A stretch of DNA of 24,038 bases from CAXMST01 sp032122625 (GCA_032122625.1 JAQBGG010000115.1:1-24038), one strand, 5' to 3'; counted from the stretch's first letter, positions 1-6,160 are shown. The notes: generated from the sequence alone by a model not told the origin. Program-made: numbers and translations.

Positions 1-2
1 AG

Positions 3-506
3 CCCTCGCCTGCGCTGCTCGTCGCCGTTGTCGCCCTGGTGGCGGCACTTGGCGGCGGAGCGGTCGCGGGGGTGGCGGTCACTGCCCTCAACAAGCAGGA
101 GAAGAAGCAGGTCAAAGAGATCTCCAAAAAGCAGGCGAACAAGGCGGTCAAGGGCATCCCGGCGGGGCCGAAGGGTGATCAAGGCCCGAAGGGCGATCCC
201 GGCGCGAACGGCGCAACCGACGTCACGCGCCGGATCAGCGCTCTGACGACGGTCGCGGCTGACAACACCGGGGAGGCCACCGCGTCTTGTGAACCGGGCG
301 AGCGTGCTGTGGGCGGTGGCGGCATTCCCTTCAATGGGGGAACACTCGACTTCGACATGATGGGTTCCGTCCCGATCACCGGTGGCAATTTTTTCAACGA
401 GGGAGTGCCCATTGCCTGGCAGGCCAGGTACACGAATCGAGACGTCGGCAACAGCAACACCGGCGACATTCAGTTCTATGCGTATGCCGTCTGCGCGGCC
501 CCGTAA
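3..506 (+). CDS. Collagen-like stalk surface protein, 5' end cut off by the window
   Basis: The reading frame is already open at base 3, and its first residues (PSPALLVAVVALVAALGGG) match residues 9 onward of the paralog at 978..1691. The true ATG therefore lies about 8 codons before the window, and the internal GTG at 39 is not the start. Order of parts: a hydrophobic membrane anchor; a Lys/Gln-rich segment (EKKQVKEISKKQAN); a short run of Gly-X-Y triplets (GPKGDQGPKGDPGANGA); and a C-terminal head with paired Cys in CEPGERAVGGGG and YAVCAAP, a pattern common in actinobacterial extracellular proteins. I infer a membrane-anchored protein with a trimerising stalk and an outward head. No enzymatic residues are evident. 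It converges on its paralog, and a strong hairpin lies about 110 bases downstream. Confidence 0.75.
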   Translation, partial: PSPALLVAVVALVAALGGGAVAGVAVTALNKQEKKQVKEISKKQANKAVKGIPAGPKGDQGPKGDPGANGATDVTRRISALTTVAADNTGEATASCEPGERAVGGGGIPFNGGTLDFDMMGSVPITGGNFFNEGVPIAWQARYTNRDVGNSNTGDIQFYAYAVCAAP

Positions 507-614
507 ACGAGGAGGCTTGCGGGCGACCACGCTCTGACCGCAGCCGACTAGCCCGGACTAACCCCGAGTTGTCGCAACACCTGCGACGACCGAACAACTG
601 AGACCTCAAAGTCG

Positions 615-640
615 GACGCCCCGGCCATGGCCGGGGCGTC
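615..640 (+). terminator. Perfect GC-rich palindrome, probable terminator of the stalk gene
   Basis: A perfect 26-base inverted repeat (GACGCCCCGGCC around ATGGCC) lies 108 bases after the stop at 506 and before the transposase remnant. There is no T-tract, so intrinsic termination is likely but not certain in this GC-rich genome. Confidence 0.5.
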
Positions 641-696
641 CGCGCGCTCGCTCACGCTCCAAGTCGCCAAAACACAAAGCGCAAAGGAGCAAGCGC

Positions 697-828
697 ATGA
701 CAGATGAGGACGTGCTGTTCGGCTACCGCTTGCGGCTCTTCACCCTGGCCGAGGAGCTGGGCAACGTGAGCGAGGCCTGCGAGCAGATGGGAGTCGCCCG
801 CTCGACCTACGACCGCTGGAAGCCGAAG
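697..828 (+). pseudogene. Truncated transposase N-terminus (helix-turn-helix)
   Basis: A good ribosome binding site (AAAGGAG at 683-689) precedes an ATG opening MTDEDVLFGYRLRLFTLAEE. This is followed by a helix-turn-helix of the form GNVSEACEQMGVARSTYDRW. That is the N-terminal DNA-recognition region of IS481/IS3-like transposases and related helix-turn-helix proteins. The match stops after about 44 residues. The frame stays open to 1743, but from about 978 it only reads antisense through the gene at 978..1691, and no DDE catalytic domain follows. I call this the 5' remnant of an insertion sequence whose remainder is lost. The exact IS family cannot be fixed from this fragment. It sits between two convergent paralogous genes, consistent with a past rearrangement. 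Confidence 0.65.
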
Positions 829-913
829 CTCTGCAACCGGCCTTCGCTCGCAACGGCGGGCATATGGGGGTGCGCAGCCTCCTTTGCGGGGACCGCTGGC
901 CCTGCCCGAAACG

Positions 914-942
914 ACGGAGGGCGCCCCAAGAGCGCCCTCCGT
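914..942 (-). terminator. Hairpin terminator of the stalk gene at 978..1691
   Basis: An 11-bp perfect stem (ACGGAGGGCGC / GCGCCCTCCGT) with a 7-base loop lies 35 bases beyond the minus-strand stop codon at 978. On the minus strand it is followed by CGTTTCG, a weak T-tract. Bases 829-913 before it hold nothing I can identify. Confidence 0.6.
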
Positions 943-977
943 GTTCGGACCTGTCGCATTCGTGCGGTGGTCCAGCT

Positions 978-1691
978 TCAGTCCCCAGTGTCACCAAAGG
1001 GCACGAAAAGCACATTCAGAGCGCCAGCGTCGACATCGGTGGTGGCGACGAGTCCGATCAGGTTGAGATCAACAGTGTGGACCCCAGCCCCCACCGCCAC
1101 GACGGCGTTGGTGGCGCAGACCTCCTGGGTGTTGACGTCGTTGTCGTCGGTCAGATCGCCGTCGAGGTCAATCTCCCGGACCGATCCGCTGACCGAGGCA
1201 CCGGCGAGCCGCAGTTCGCACTTCAGGGTGTCCCCGACCGAGAAGTTCTCGAGGTCGACCGACCCGACGATGTGCAGGAATCCCGAACGCGGCGCGGTGA
1301 TGTCCGCCGAGAGCGTGTCAAAGACTCCTCCATCCTCGAGATCCTCCGAGCTATCGCCCGCGACCCGGATCAGCGAACTGGCGTCGAGCCCGTCGAGCTT
1401 GTCGGCGTCGCCCGCGTTCGCTGCGGTAGCGGCGTTCTGCGCGTTCACAGCGTTATCGGCGTCCTTGGCCGTCTCGGCTCTCACCGCGCTGTTGACGTCG
1501 AGCCCGGGCTCCTTCCTCTTGATCTGCCTGTTCGCCTGCTTCTTGGAGATCTTCGTGACCTGCTTCTTCTCCTTCTTGTTCAAGGCCGTGACCGCCACTC
1601 CCGCGACCGCTCCGCCGCCCAGCGCCGCCACCAGGGCAACGACCGCGACGAGCAGGGCTGGCGAGGGCTTCGCTCCCTTGATCCTCCGCAT
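978..1691 (-). CDS. Membrane-anchored stalk-and-head surface protein (paralog of 3..506)
   Basis: The 237-aa protein starts at an ATG preceded by GGGAGGAG with good spacing. Residues 1-10 are basic, 11-36 form one hydrophobic anchor, and 38-60 are Lys/Gln-rich and nearly the same as in the left-end protein. Residues 68-97 are an Asn/Ala/Asp-rich stalk (AVNAQNAATAANAGDAD), followed by ADKLDGLDASS at 96-106, a motif often seen before C-terminal heads in actinobacterial and phage-tail-like proteins. The remainder (about 107-237) is beta-rich and could be a C1q/TNF-like jelly roll; this last point is a guess. I infer an exported, probably trimeric surface protein with no visible enzymatic motif. 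It converges on its paralog with a transposase remnant between them. Confidence 0.75.
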   Translation of the reverse strand: MRRIKGAKPSPALLVAVVALVAALGGGAVAGVAVTALNKKEKKQVTKISKKQANRQIKRKEPGLDVNSAVRAETAKDADNAVNAQNAATAANAGDADKLDGLDASSLIRVAGDSSEDLEDGGVFDTLSADITAPRSGFLHIVGSVDLENFSVGDTLKCELRLAGASVSGSVREIDLDGDLTDDNDVNTQEVCATNAVVAVGAGVHTVDLNLIGLVATTDVDAGALNVLFVPFGDTGD

Positions 1692-1804
1692 TGGGTACTC
1701 CTCCCGATTTGGTTGGGAGCGAGCCTACGCCGGGAGGGTCTAGGGCGCAAGCGTGGAGCCTGGCTGGACTGCGGGGCGAATCCAGGGGGGATTGGGCACC
1801 AGAG

Positions 1805-1844
1805 CCTCTATCCGCCGGTATCTGTCGGTATCAGCGGGTATCCG
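1805..1844. repeat. Four 10-bp phased TATC/GATA repeats
   Basis: TATC occurs at 1809, 1819, 1829 and 1839, exactly 10 bp apart; three of the four copies are GGTATC and the first is TCTATC. All copies face the same side of the helix. The array lies about 115-155 bp upstream of the start of the minus-strand stalk gene (1691) and about 65 bp beyond the stop of the crotonase gene. It could be a multi-site operator or a bent-DNA element. I see no gene in 1692-1909. Confidence 0.5.
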
Positions 1845-1909
1845 GGCACTGGCGGTCGACGGGTCGAGAGGCCGCATCCCGCTTACCGACAGCCAACGGG
1901 GGGCGGCGG

Positions 1910-2599
1910 CTACCAGGTGCCGTCGTCTCCGGGCTCGAAGCCGCCGCGCATCGCCTCGAGGGCAGCAGCGCGGACGCGGAGCTTGGTGCCGAGATGCGCC
2001 TGCTCGTTGGCGGCCTTGGCGGCGGTGGCGGCCTCCGCGACGGCGGCCTCGAACTCCTCGCCCGGCTCGGCCACGCGATCGAGGAAGCCGGCCGCGAGCG
2101 CATCCTCCGGCGAGAAGAGCTCGCCCGTCAATGTCGCGCGGTCATGCCAGCCGCGGCTCAGACGATGACCCGCCAGGGCGATCCCAAAGCGCGGGATCGT
2201 GAGCCCGATCACGACCTCGTTGAGGCCGATGTTGAAGTCACCCGCGGTCCCGATGCGCAGATCGGAGGCCAGCAGGACGAAACCGCCCATCGCGATGCCA
2301 TGACCCGTGCATGCCGAGATGACCGGCCTGGGGAAGGAGAACAGCCGCTCTGCGAGCCGTGCGCCCAGGCCGAGCATCTCGTTCGTGCGCTCTGCGATCG
2401 ACTTGAGATCGAAACCGGCCGAGAAGATGCCATCCCGGCCCCTAACGACGACGATGCTCCCCTCCTCCTCGGCATCGTCGAGGGCCGAGTGCAGCGCCTC
2501 GAGCATCGGGACGGAGAAGGCGTTGACGCGTCCGTCGTCCAGTGCGATCGTGCGGACGCCGTCGCTGAGATCCGTCGTCAATAGCCCACCGTCGCTCAT
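1910..2599 (-). CDS. Crotonase-superfamily enoyl-CoA hydratase-like protein
   Basis: The start chosen is the ATG at 2599 (MSDGGLLTTDLSDGVRTIAL), giving 229 aa, the usual length for the compact enoyl-CoA hydratase subgroup it resembles (PRK06213-like). The longer upstream frame is not supported because it runs through a tRNA fragment. Oxyanion-hole elements are visible at FSAGFDLKS (59-67) and GHGIAMGG (99-106). Glu128 in GLNEVVIGLTIP matches the first catalytic glutamate of crotonase, but the position of the second one (rat Glu164) falls in a WHDRAT stretch without Glu. Substrate and exact reaction (hydration, isomerisation or other acyl-CoA chemistry) are therefore open. It is cytoplasmic and a single gene with no operon partners visible. 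Confidence 0.85.
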   Translation of the reverse strand: MSDGGLLTTDLSDGVRTIALDDGRVNAFSVPMLEALHSALDDAEEEGSIVVVRGRDGIFSAGFDLKSIAERTNEMLGLGARLAERLFSFPRPVISACTGHGIAMGGFVLLASDLRIGTAGDFNIGLNEVVIGLTIPRFGIALAGHRLSRGWHDRATLTGELFSPEDALAAGFLDRVAEPGEEFEAAVAEAATAAKAANEQAHLGTKLRVRAAALEAMRGGFEPGDDGTW

Positions 2600-2673
2600 G
2601 GGGCTGAGCCTATCCGGGTGGAGGGGTCCTCGGCAAGCCCCAGCGCCCGCGGTTGTCCAACGTGTTCGTCCAA

Positions 2674-2709
2674 CCCGCCCGACAGGATTCGAACCTGTGA
2701 CCTCCTCAG
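2674..2709 (-). other. 3' fragment of a tRNA gene (possible attachment-site scar)
   Basis: On the minus strand, in order: CTGAG (3' half of an anticodon stem), a 6-base variable loop GAGGTC, the T-stem ACAGG, the T-loop TTCGAAT, the T-stem partner CCTGT and a 7-base acceptor half CGGGCGG. No matching CCGCCCG 5' acceptor strand, D-arm or anticodon loop is found upstream, so only the 3' half exists. Site-specific integrases commonly use this part of tRNA genes as the crossover core. It directly abuts a truncated gene at about 2711. Confidence 0.55.
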
Positions 2710-2710
2710 C

Positions 2711-3151
2711 GTCGGCCTCGTGGCTCTCGTGATCGCCGGGTGCGCGGGTGGGGTGACGATGCCGGCCAACGGCGTGACCGACACCACCGCGACCGTCAAG
2801 GGTCTGATCTTCGACCCCGCCGACGGAACGGTCTCCTACTGGTTCGAGTACGGGGCGACGAAGTCCTACGGCAGCGAGACCACGCACCGCTCGCTGGTGA
2901 TCAATGACCGTGACAACCACCCGGTCTCCGAGGATCTCAGCGGGCTGGGCCCGGGGACGACCTATCACTGCCGCGTCTGCGCGAAGGAGCCGGTCACCGT
3001 CTGCGGCGCCGACCGGAAGTTCACCACCAGCGGTGGTGCGTCGCAGCTCTCGATCACGGCCGAGCCCGCGCTTTATCCCGACTTCGATCCGGCGGTCAGT
3101 GACTGGACGTCCAGCATCCGCGCTAGAAGCGCATATAGGCTCTTCCCATGA
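2711..3151 (+). pseudogene. Doubly truncated Fn3-like lipoprotein gene
   Basis: The open frame begins right after the tRNA fragment and at once encodes the end of a signal peptide with a lipobox (LVALVIAGC). The positively charged N-terminus and start codon are missing. Residues then follow the repeat pattern of actinobacterial Fn3/beta-sandwich domains: an aromatic WFEYGATKSYGSET strand, the DLSGLGPGTTYHCRV loop, and GADRKFTT at the end. A linker leads to ALYPDFDPAVSDW, which in comparable proteins precedes another secreted domain. Here it breaks off near 3105 and the frame runs into unrelated sequence up to the stop at 3149-3151. With both ends lost, I call it a remnant. A function as a cell-surface lipoprotein is inferred only. 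Confidence 0.5.
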
Positions 3152-3163
3152 CCTCGCCACAGG

Positions 3164-3181
3164 TCCGGCGCGGGCGCCGGA
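3164..3181 (-). terminator. Small hairpin downstream of the ArsR-YCII operon
   Basis: A 7-bp stem TCCGGCG / CGCCGGA with a 4-base loop (CGGG) lies about 70 bases past the YCII stop on the minus strand. There is no T-tract, so this is weak evidence of a terminator. Confidence 0.3.
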
Positions 3182-3253
3182 TATCCAGCTGAGCTGTAGG
3201 GGCCGACGGCCTCGTTGAAGCCGTTTGCGGCGTATCCCGCAGGGCGCGGTCGG

Positions 3254-3550
3254 CTACATCGGGAACGCTTCGTAGACCTCGATCCGCGTCCCATCCTCCT
3301 GGGTCATGGGGTTCCCCCCGGCGAGCTCGACCGCCTTGTCATGATCAGCCGCCTCGAGGATGCTGTAGCCGCTGGCCGGGTCGGGGGCGTCGCCGCCGAT
3401 CGACTTCGGTGGCCCGAACGGGTTGCCGCCGTCCACCAGGCTGTCGCCGAGGCTCTCGAACCACTGCCCCCAGGCAGCCATCACCCGGTCCTTCTCTTCC
3501 TCGTTCTCAGGCGGCTTGCCGCCGTGATAGATGAGCACGAACTTAGCCAT
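3254..3550 (-). CDS. YCII-related (DGPF-type) small protein
   Basis: The 98-aa protein opens MAKFVLIYHGGKPP, with the typical YCII first strand. It continues with a helix around MAAWGQWFESLG, then GGNPFGPPKSI and SGYSILEAADHDKAVELA, and ends EVYEAFPM, all in the usual YCII order and length. The fold is a dimeric ferredoxin-like barrel. Some family members are dehydratase- or dehalogenase-like, but most have no known reaction and none is assigned here. The ATG at 3550 lies inside the last codons of the ArsR gene (8-base overlap in another frame), with AAGGAAC just upstream as ribosome binding site. The two are therefore translationally coupled, and expression should follow the ArsR operator. 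Confidence 0.8.
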   Translation of the reverse strand: MAKFVLIYHGGKPPENEEEKDRVMAAWGQWFESLGDSLVDGGNPFGPPKSIGGDAPDPASGYSILEAADHDKAVELAGGNPMTQEDGTRIEVYEAFPM

Positions 3551-3860
3551 GCTGTTCCTTCCGTTGATTCGGAGATGCGGCCGGCGGCGCGTCGCGGAAA
3601 CGGCGCGCCCATGCATCGATCTCCTGCAGCGGCGAGGTCGCCAGCGAGCAGTACTGCTGGCGACCCTGCTTCCGCTTGAGGATCAATCCGGCCTCATCGA
3701 GGACACGGATGTGTCTCGAGATCGCCGGCAGCGACATCTTGTGAGGTGCGGCGAGCTCGCTGACCGACGCCTCCCCTTTCCAGAGCCGCAGCATCATCTG
3801 CCTGCGGGTCGGATCGGAGAGTGCACTGAAGGTGCCGTCGAGCGTACGATACTTAACCAC
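3543..3860 (-). CDS. ArsR-family winged-helix transcriptional regulator
   Basis: The 105-aa form starts at the GTG at 3860 (VVKYRTLDGTFSALSDPTRR), the usual N-terminus of this group. The longer frame up to 4049 reads through intergenic hairpin sequence. SALSDPTRRQMMLRLWKGE (12-30) is the ArsR signature. The winged helix follows with ASVSELAAPHKMSLPAISRH as helix-turn-helix (31-50) and GLILKRKQGRQQYCSL as the wing. Metal-binding ELCVCDL cysteines are absent, so it belongs to the non-metal branch often paired with SRPBCC or YCII genes. There is no Shine-Dalgarno sequence before the GTG, which suggests a leaderless transcript. An 8-bp palindrome covers the start, pointing to autorepression. Confidence 0.85.
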   Translation of the reverse strand: MVKYRTLDGTFSALSDPTRRQMMLRLWKGEASVSELAAPHKMSLPAISRHIRVLDEAGLILKRKQGRQQYCSLATSPLQEIDAWARRFRDAPPAASPNQRKEQHG

Positions 3861-3871
3861 TTTGTTAAGTA
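3850..3871. promoter_or_regulatory. Palindromic operator over the ArsR start codon
   Basis: TACTTAAC (3850-3857), a 6-base spacer CACTTT, then GTTAAGTA (3864-3871) form a perfect 8-bp inverted repeat. It is strikingly AT-rich against its GC-rich surroundings, and it includes the regulator's GTG start (3858-3860, minus strand). The size and symmetry suit a dimeric winged-helix repressor, so I infer an autoregulatory site. Confidence 0.65.
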
Positions 3872-3931
3872 ATATCAGACCGCTCGGCCCGACGCATGCT
3901 GACCGCACCGCGGTGGCACTCCAACGAGGCA

Positions 3932-3957
3932 GGGCCGGGAGATCATCCTCCCGGCCC
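3932..3957 (-). terminator. Hairpin terminator of the frameshifted stalk gene
   Basis: A perfect 10-bp stem GGGCCGGGAG / CTCCCGGCCC with a 6-base loop starts 30 bases beyond the minus-strand stop at 3988. No T-tract follows on the minus strand. Confidence 0.5.
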
Positions 3958-3987
3958 CGCGTCGCGGTCTTCCGGTTGTGTCCGGCG

Positions 3988-4691
3988 CTAGCCGAAGACG
4001 GCGCCGCCGAAGAGGCAGACGTAGCCCGCTCCGAAGGGACCGTTGCCACCGGCCGGAGTGCCGTGCTTGACCCCGATGTTGGTCAGCAGATGGAACGCGC
4101 GGCCCTCGGCCGAGGTGATCAGGCCCTCGGACTCGTTGTAGGAGGCCGTGTTCGCCGTCGTCGTGTCCTCGACATAGAGTTGGCGGTCGGCCTCCGCGGT
4201 CGAGGCGTTGAGGAACTCCGTGCCCTCGAAGCCCGGCAGGTCGTCCTCGCCCTCCATCATCGCGCCGTCGGCGCTGCTCCGGGCGTAGATCTCGCCGACG
4301 ATCTCACCGGGGCCGGTGGCGCCCAGGCACTTGGCGTAGACGTCGATCGAATCGGCCGACGAATACAGCGGCGTCTCCGGCGCCGCCGCGCGGGCGGCGG
4401 CGAGCGTCACCCGCTCGGTCGCCGTCACCTTGACCGGCGAGTCGCCGAGCAGGTCGTAGTCGGAGAGGTCGCTGCTGTCCAATGCCGCCTCACCGACGTC
4501 CTTGCCCTTGATGCCGTCGTCCTGGAGGTCCTTGGACTTTTGACCTTGTCGTCGGTGATCTCGGCTGAGCTGACCGCCTCCTTGGCGATGTCGCTGGACT
4601 TGACCGCGTCCTTGGCGATGTCGTTGGACTTGACCGTGTTCTTGCCGGGCAGCGCCACCGTGGGTCGCCGTTTGCTGTTCTTGGTGTTCAT
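3988..4691 (-). pseudogene. Stalk-repeat protein with a frameshift in the repeat region
   Basis: The start is the ATG at 4691 (MNTKNSKRRPTVALPGKN), with GGGAAGGAACG as ribosome binding site. Residues 18-45 are degenerate 10-residue repeats of the form (V)KSxDIAKxA. At the A4 tract (4538-4541 on the plus strand) the frame breaks. After it, the other frame continues the same repeat logic (KSKDLQDDGIKGKDVGEAAL) into a head domain that ends FGAGYVCLFGGAVFG. Restoring one A would give about 234 aa without interruption. The head contains a paired Cys arrangement (AKCLG and YVCLF). Unlike the paralogs at the left end it has no obvious N-terminal membrane helix. It is either a real one-base deletion making a pseudogene or a sequencing/assembly error in a homopolymer. 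Confidence 0.7.
4571..4630 (-). repeat. Two tandem 30-bp coding repeats
   Basis: Bases 4571-4600 and 4601-4630 are nearly identical 30-mers, differing at two positions (for example TGACCGCCTC against TGACCGCGTC). They encode the 10-residue units KSNDIAKDAV and KSSDIAKEAV of the frameshifted stalk gene. This is in-frame repeat expansion, not a CRISPR. Confidence 0.8.
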
Positions 4692-4704
4692 CTCGTTCCT
4701 TCCC

Positions 4705-4733
4705 GACCCGCCCCCGTTGGTCTGGGGCGGGTC
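4705..4733 (-). promoter_or_regulatory. Leader hairpin next to the ribosome binding site of the stalk gene
   Basis: A 10-bp perfect stem GACCCGCCCC / GGGGCGGGTC with a 9-base loop ends one base before the GGAAGGA ribosome binding site of the gene starting at 4691. It could be an attenuator, a stabilising 5' stem or the terminator of something now lost upstream. The rest of 4734-4934 shows no gene. Confidence 0.4.
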
Positions 4734-4934
4734 GCCTGCCCGCGGTCCGCGCGGGCGCGGCCCCACCTAGCTGTCTTGGGGATTCCTGTTCGATGGCGCG
4801 ACGGTAGGTCAGCGGGGACGAGATGTCACCGGGCATCTCCCTAGTTCCAGCGAGGTCGGCTGCCGACAGCCGGCCTTCGCCCAATCAGGCAAGCTCTACG
4901 TCCACCACGAGTGCCGACTTGTCAGGAGGGAATG

Positions 4935-5174
4935 GTGGAGCGGACACTGCGGAGTCGATCCGCCGTCATCTTGGTAGCCGCGGTCGTTACCGCCGCTGTC
5001 TCGGCGTCGGCGATCTTCGTCCTCGGTGGACTGAATGCTGTTCTTGACGTCGTCGCCTGGTCGGGGGCTTTCGTCGCCTTCATCTTCTTTGGAACCGGAT
5101 GGGTGAAGGCCGGAGGGATCACCGTCGGAGTCGTCGTCCTGGCGATCGCCCTCGCCCAGCTGATCGGGAACTAG
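4935..5174 (+). CDS. Small three-helix membrane protein, unrecognised
   Basis: About 79 aa. GGAGG at 4925-4929 sits 5 bases before the GTG at 4935, which I prefer; the ATG at 4932 would leave only 2 bases and the GTG at 4911 lacks a site. After a charged start (VERTLRSRS) come three hydrophobic segments: AVILVAAVVTAAVSASAIFV, then VLDVVAWSGAFVAFIFFGTG, then GITVGVVVLAIALAQLIG. No conserved motif is recognised. It is convergent with the SRPBCC gene and shares the four bases CTAG, which hold both stop codons. The hydrophobicity and ribosome binding site support a real gene; the function is unknown. Confidence 0.6.
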   Translation: MERTLRSRSAVILVAAVVTAAVSASAIFVLGGLNAVLDVVAWSGAFVAFIFFGTGWVKAGGITVGVVVLAIALAQLIGN

Positions 5175-5743
5175 GGCGACCCCGTCCGCCGCGCGGTCGA
5201 GCTCGCTGCCGCCGGCTCCGGCGCCTCGGCAAGACGCTTCAGGTTGAGCAGCTGGCGGCGCATCATCAGCAGGTCGCCGCCGGGGAGGACCGCGCGGGCG
5301 AGCAGGCCGATCGGCGGCTTCGCGTAGCCCACGACGAGCTTGACGAGCAGGCGCGAGCGGGCGGGCGTCGCATCGGCGACCTGGTACGTGCAGGCGACGG
5401 AGCCGAAAATGCCGCCCTGATGCCAGAGCGTGATCGAGCGAGGGGCCTCGAACTCGACCAGCTCGAAGATCGTCATGAAGCGATCGCCGGGCTGCAGCCG
5501 CTCGAGACCCGGAGTCAACTCCTGCGGACTGCGGCGGCCGCGGTTGTCGAGGAGGTCGTAGCTGTAAGGGGCGACGCGAAGCTGGCAGAGCCAGCGGAAG
5601 ACGGTCGCCGGCCGGGCGTCGATATCGACGGCGCGGAAGAGCGCGTCATCCGGATCGTCGAGCAGGGTGTCGCACGGATAGGGCTGAGAGCGCTCGCTCG
5701 AGGTTGAGCCCCAACGGCGGACGACGTCGGGCCAGAGCCTCAT
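5171..5743 (-). CDS. SRPBCC (START-like) superfamily protein
   Basis: 190 aa from the ATG at 5743. The pattern is that of a helix-grip SRPBCC fold: an early strand FRAVDIDARPATVFRWLCQL (IxApxxxVwxwL type), a middle part with SPQELTPGLERLQPGDRF and a beta strand RSITLWHQGG. Later come a strand SRLLVKLVVGY and the long C-terminal helix GGDLLMMRRQLLNLKRLAE. The fold binds hydrophobic ligands in many contexts. No ligand or reaction can be assigned. It is last in a minus-strand run, 9 bases after the membrane-protein gene, so probably cotranscribed with it. Confidence 0.75.
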   Translation of the reverse strand: MRLWPDVVRRWGSTSSERSQPYPCDTLLDDPDDALFRAVDIDARPATVFRWLCQLRVAPYSYDLLDNRGRRSPQELTPGLERLQPGDRFMTIFELVEFEAPRSITLWHQGGIFGSVACTYQVADATPARSRLLVKLVVGYAKPPIGLLARAVLPGGDLLMMRRQLLNLKRLAEAPEPAAASSTARRTGSP

Positions 5744-5752
5744 CCTGAGGAC

Positions 5753-6136
5753 TCAGACCCGACGGCCCTGAGTTGCGACCAGCAGGTAGGTACCGGCGGC
5801 GAGTGCAGCCGCGACCAGGCCCCCGGCCGGCTCAGCGACAGCGAAGAGCAGGAATGCGCAGATCCCGACGGCGAGAGCGGTCAGCGCCAGCGCTATGGGC
5901 AGACGGCGCTGCGCCTCCAGCGACCCCGCGGCGGCGTGGTGGACGAACAGCCCGGCGGTGGCCAGGATCGCGACAGCACAGACGGCATAGACGAGGGTGA
6001 AGACGATCCCGGAGAGAACCGAGGTCTCGCAGGCGGGACCGGCGCAGGCGCTGTCCAGGGTCGCGTAGATCAGGCCCGCAGGGATCACGGCGAGGTAGAG
6101 GAAGAGGACTGAGCCGAGGGCACTGAGAACGCGCAC
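5753..6136 (-). CDS. Four-helix integral membrane protein, unrecognised
   Basis: 127 aa with hydrophobic segments at about 5-26, 42-66, 80-101 and 104-121. A pair of cysteines (31 and 36, CAGPAC) lies in the loop between helices 1 and 2, likely outside and able to form a disulfide. A short basic tail (QGRRV) suggests a cytoplasmic C-terminus. I recognise no family. It lies between the acidic protein gene and the SRPBCC gene on the same strand with small gaps (24 and 9 bases), consistent with one operon. Confidence 0.65.
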   Translation of the reverse strand: MRVLSALGSVLFLYLAVIPAGLIYATLDSACAGPACETSVLSGIVFTLVYAVCAVAILATAGLFVHHAAAGSLEAQRRLPIALALTALAVGICAFLLFAVAEPAGGLVAAALAAGTYLLVATQGRRV

Positions 6137-6160
6137 CCGGCCATTGTTGCGGGTCGCTGA

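Noticed and set aside
697..1743. Full-length 348-residue transposase
   Set aside because: Similarity ends after the helix-turn-helix (~44 residues); the rest is low-complexity Ser/Ala sequence, from about 978 antisense to another gene, with no DDE residues.
864..2168. Long plus-strand open frames (864-2168, 1691-2584) over the stalk and crotonase genes
   Set aside because: They are antisense to genes with clear families and ribosome binding sites. Long shadows are expected at this GC content, and their Arg/Pro/Ser-rich composition is not protein-like.
2674..2760. Intact tRNA gene on the minus strand
   Set aside because: No 5' acceptor partner, D-arm or anticodon loop could be folded upstream; only the 3' half is present.
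4571..4630. Possible CRISPR (two 30-bp repeats)
   Set aside because: The units are directly adjacent with no spacers and encode 10-residue protein repeats in frame.
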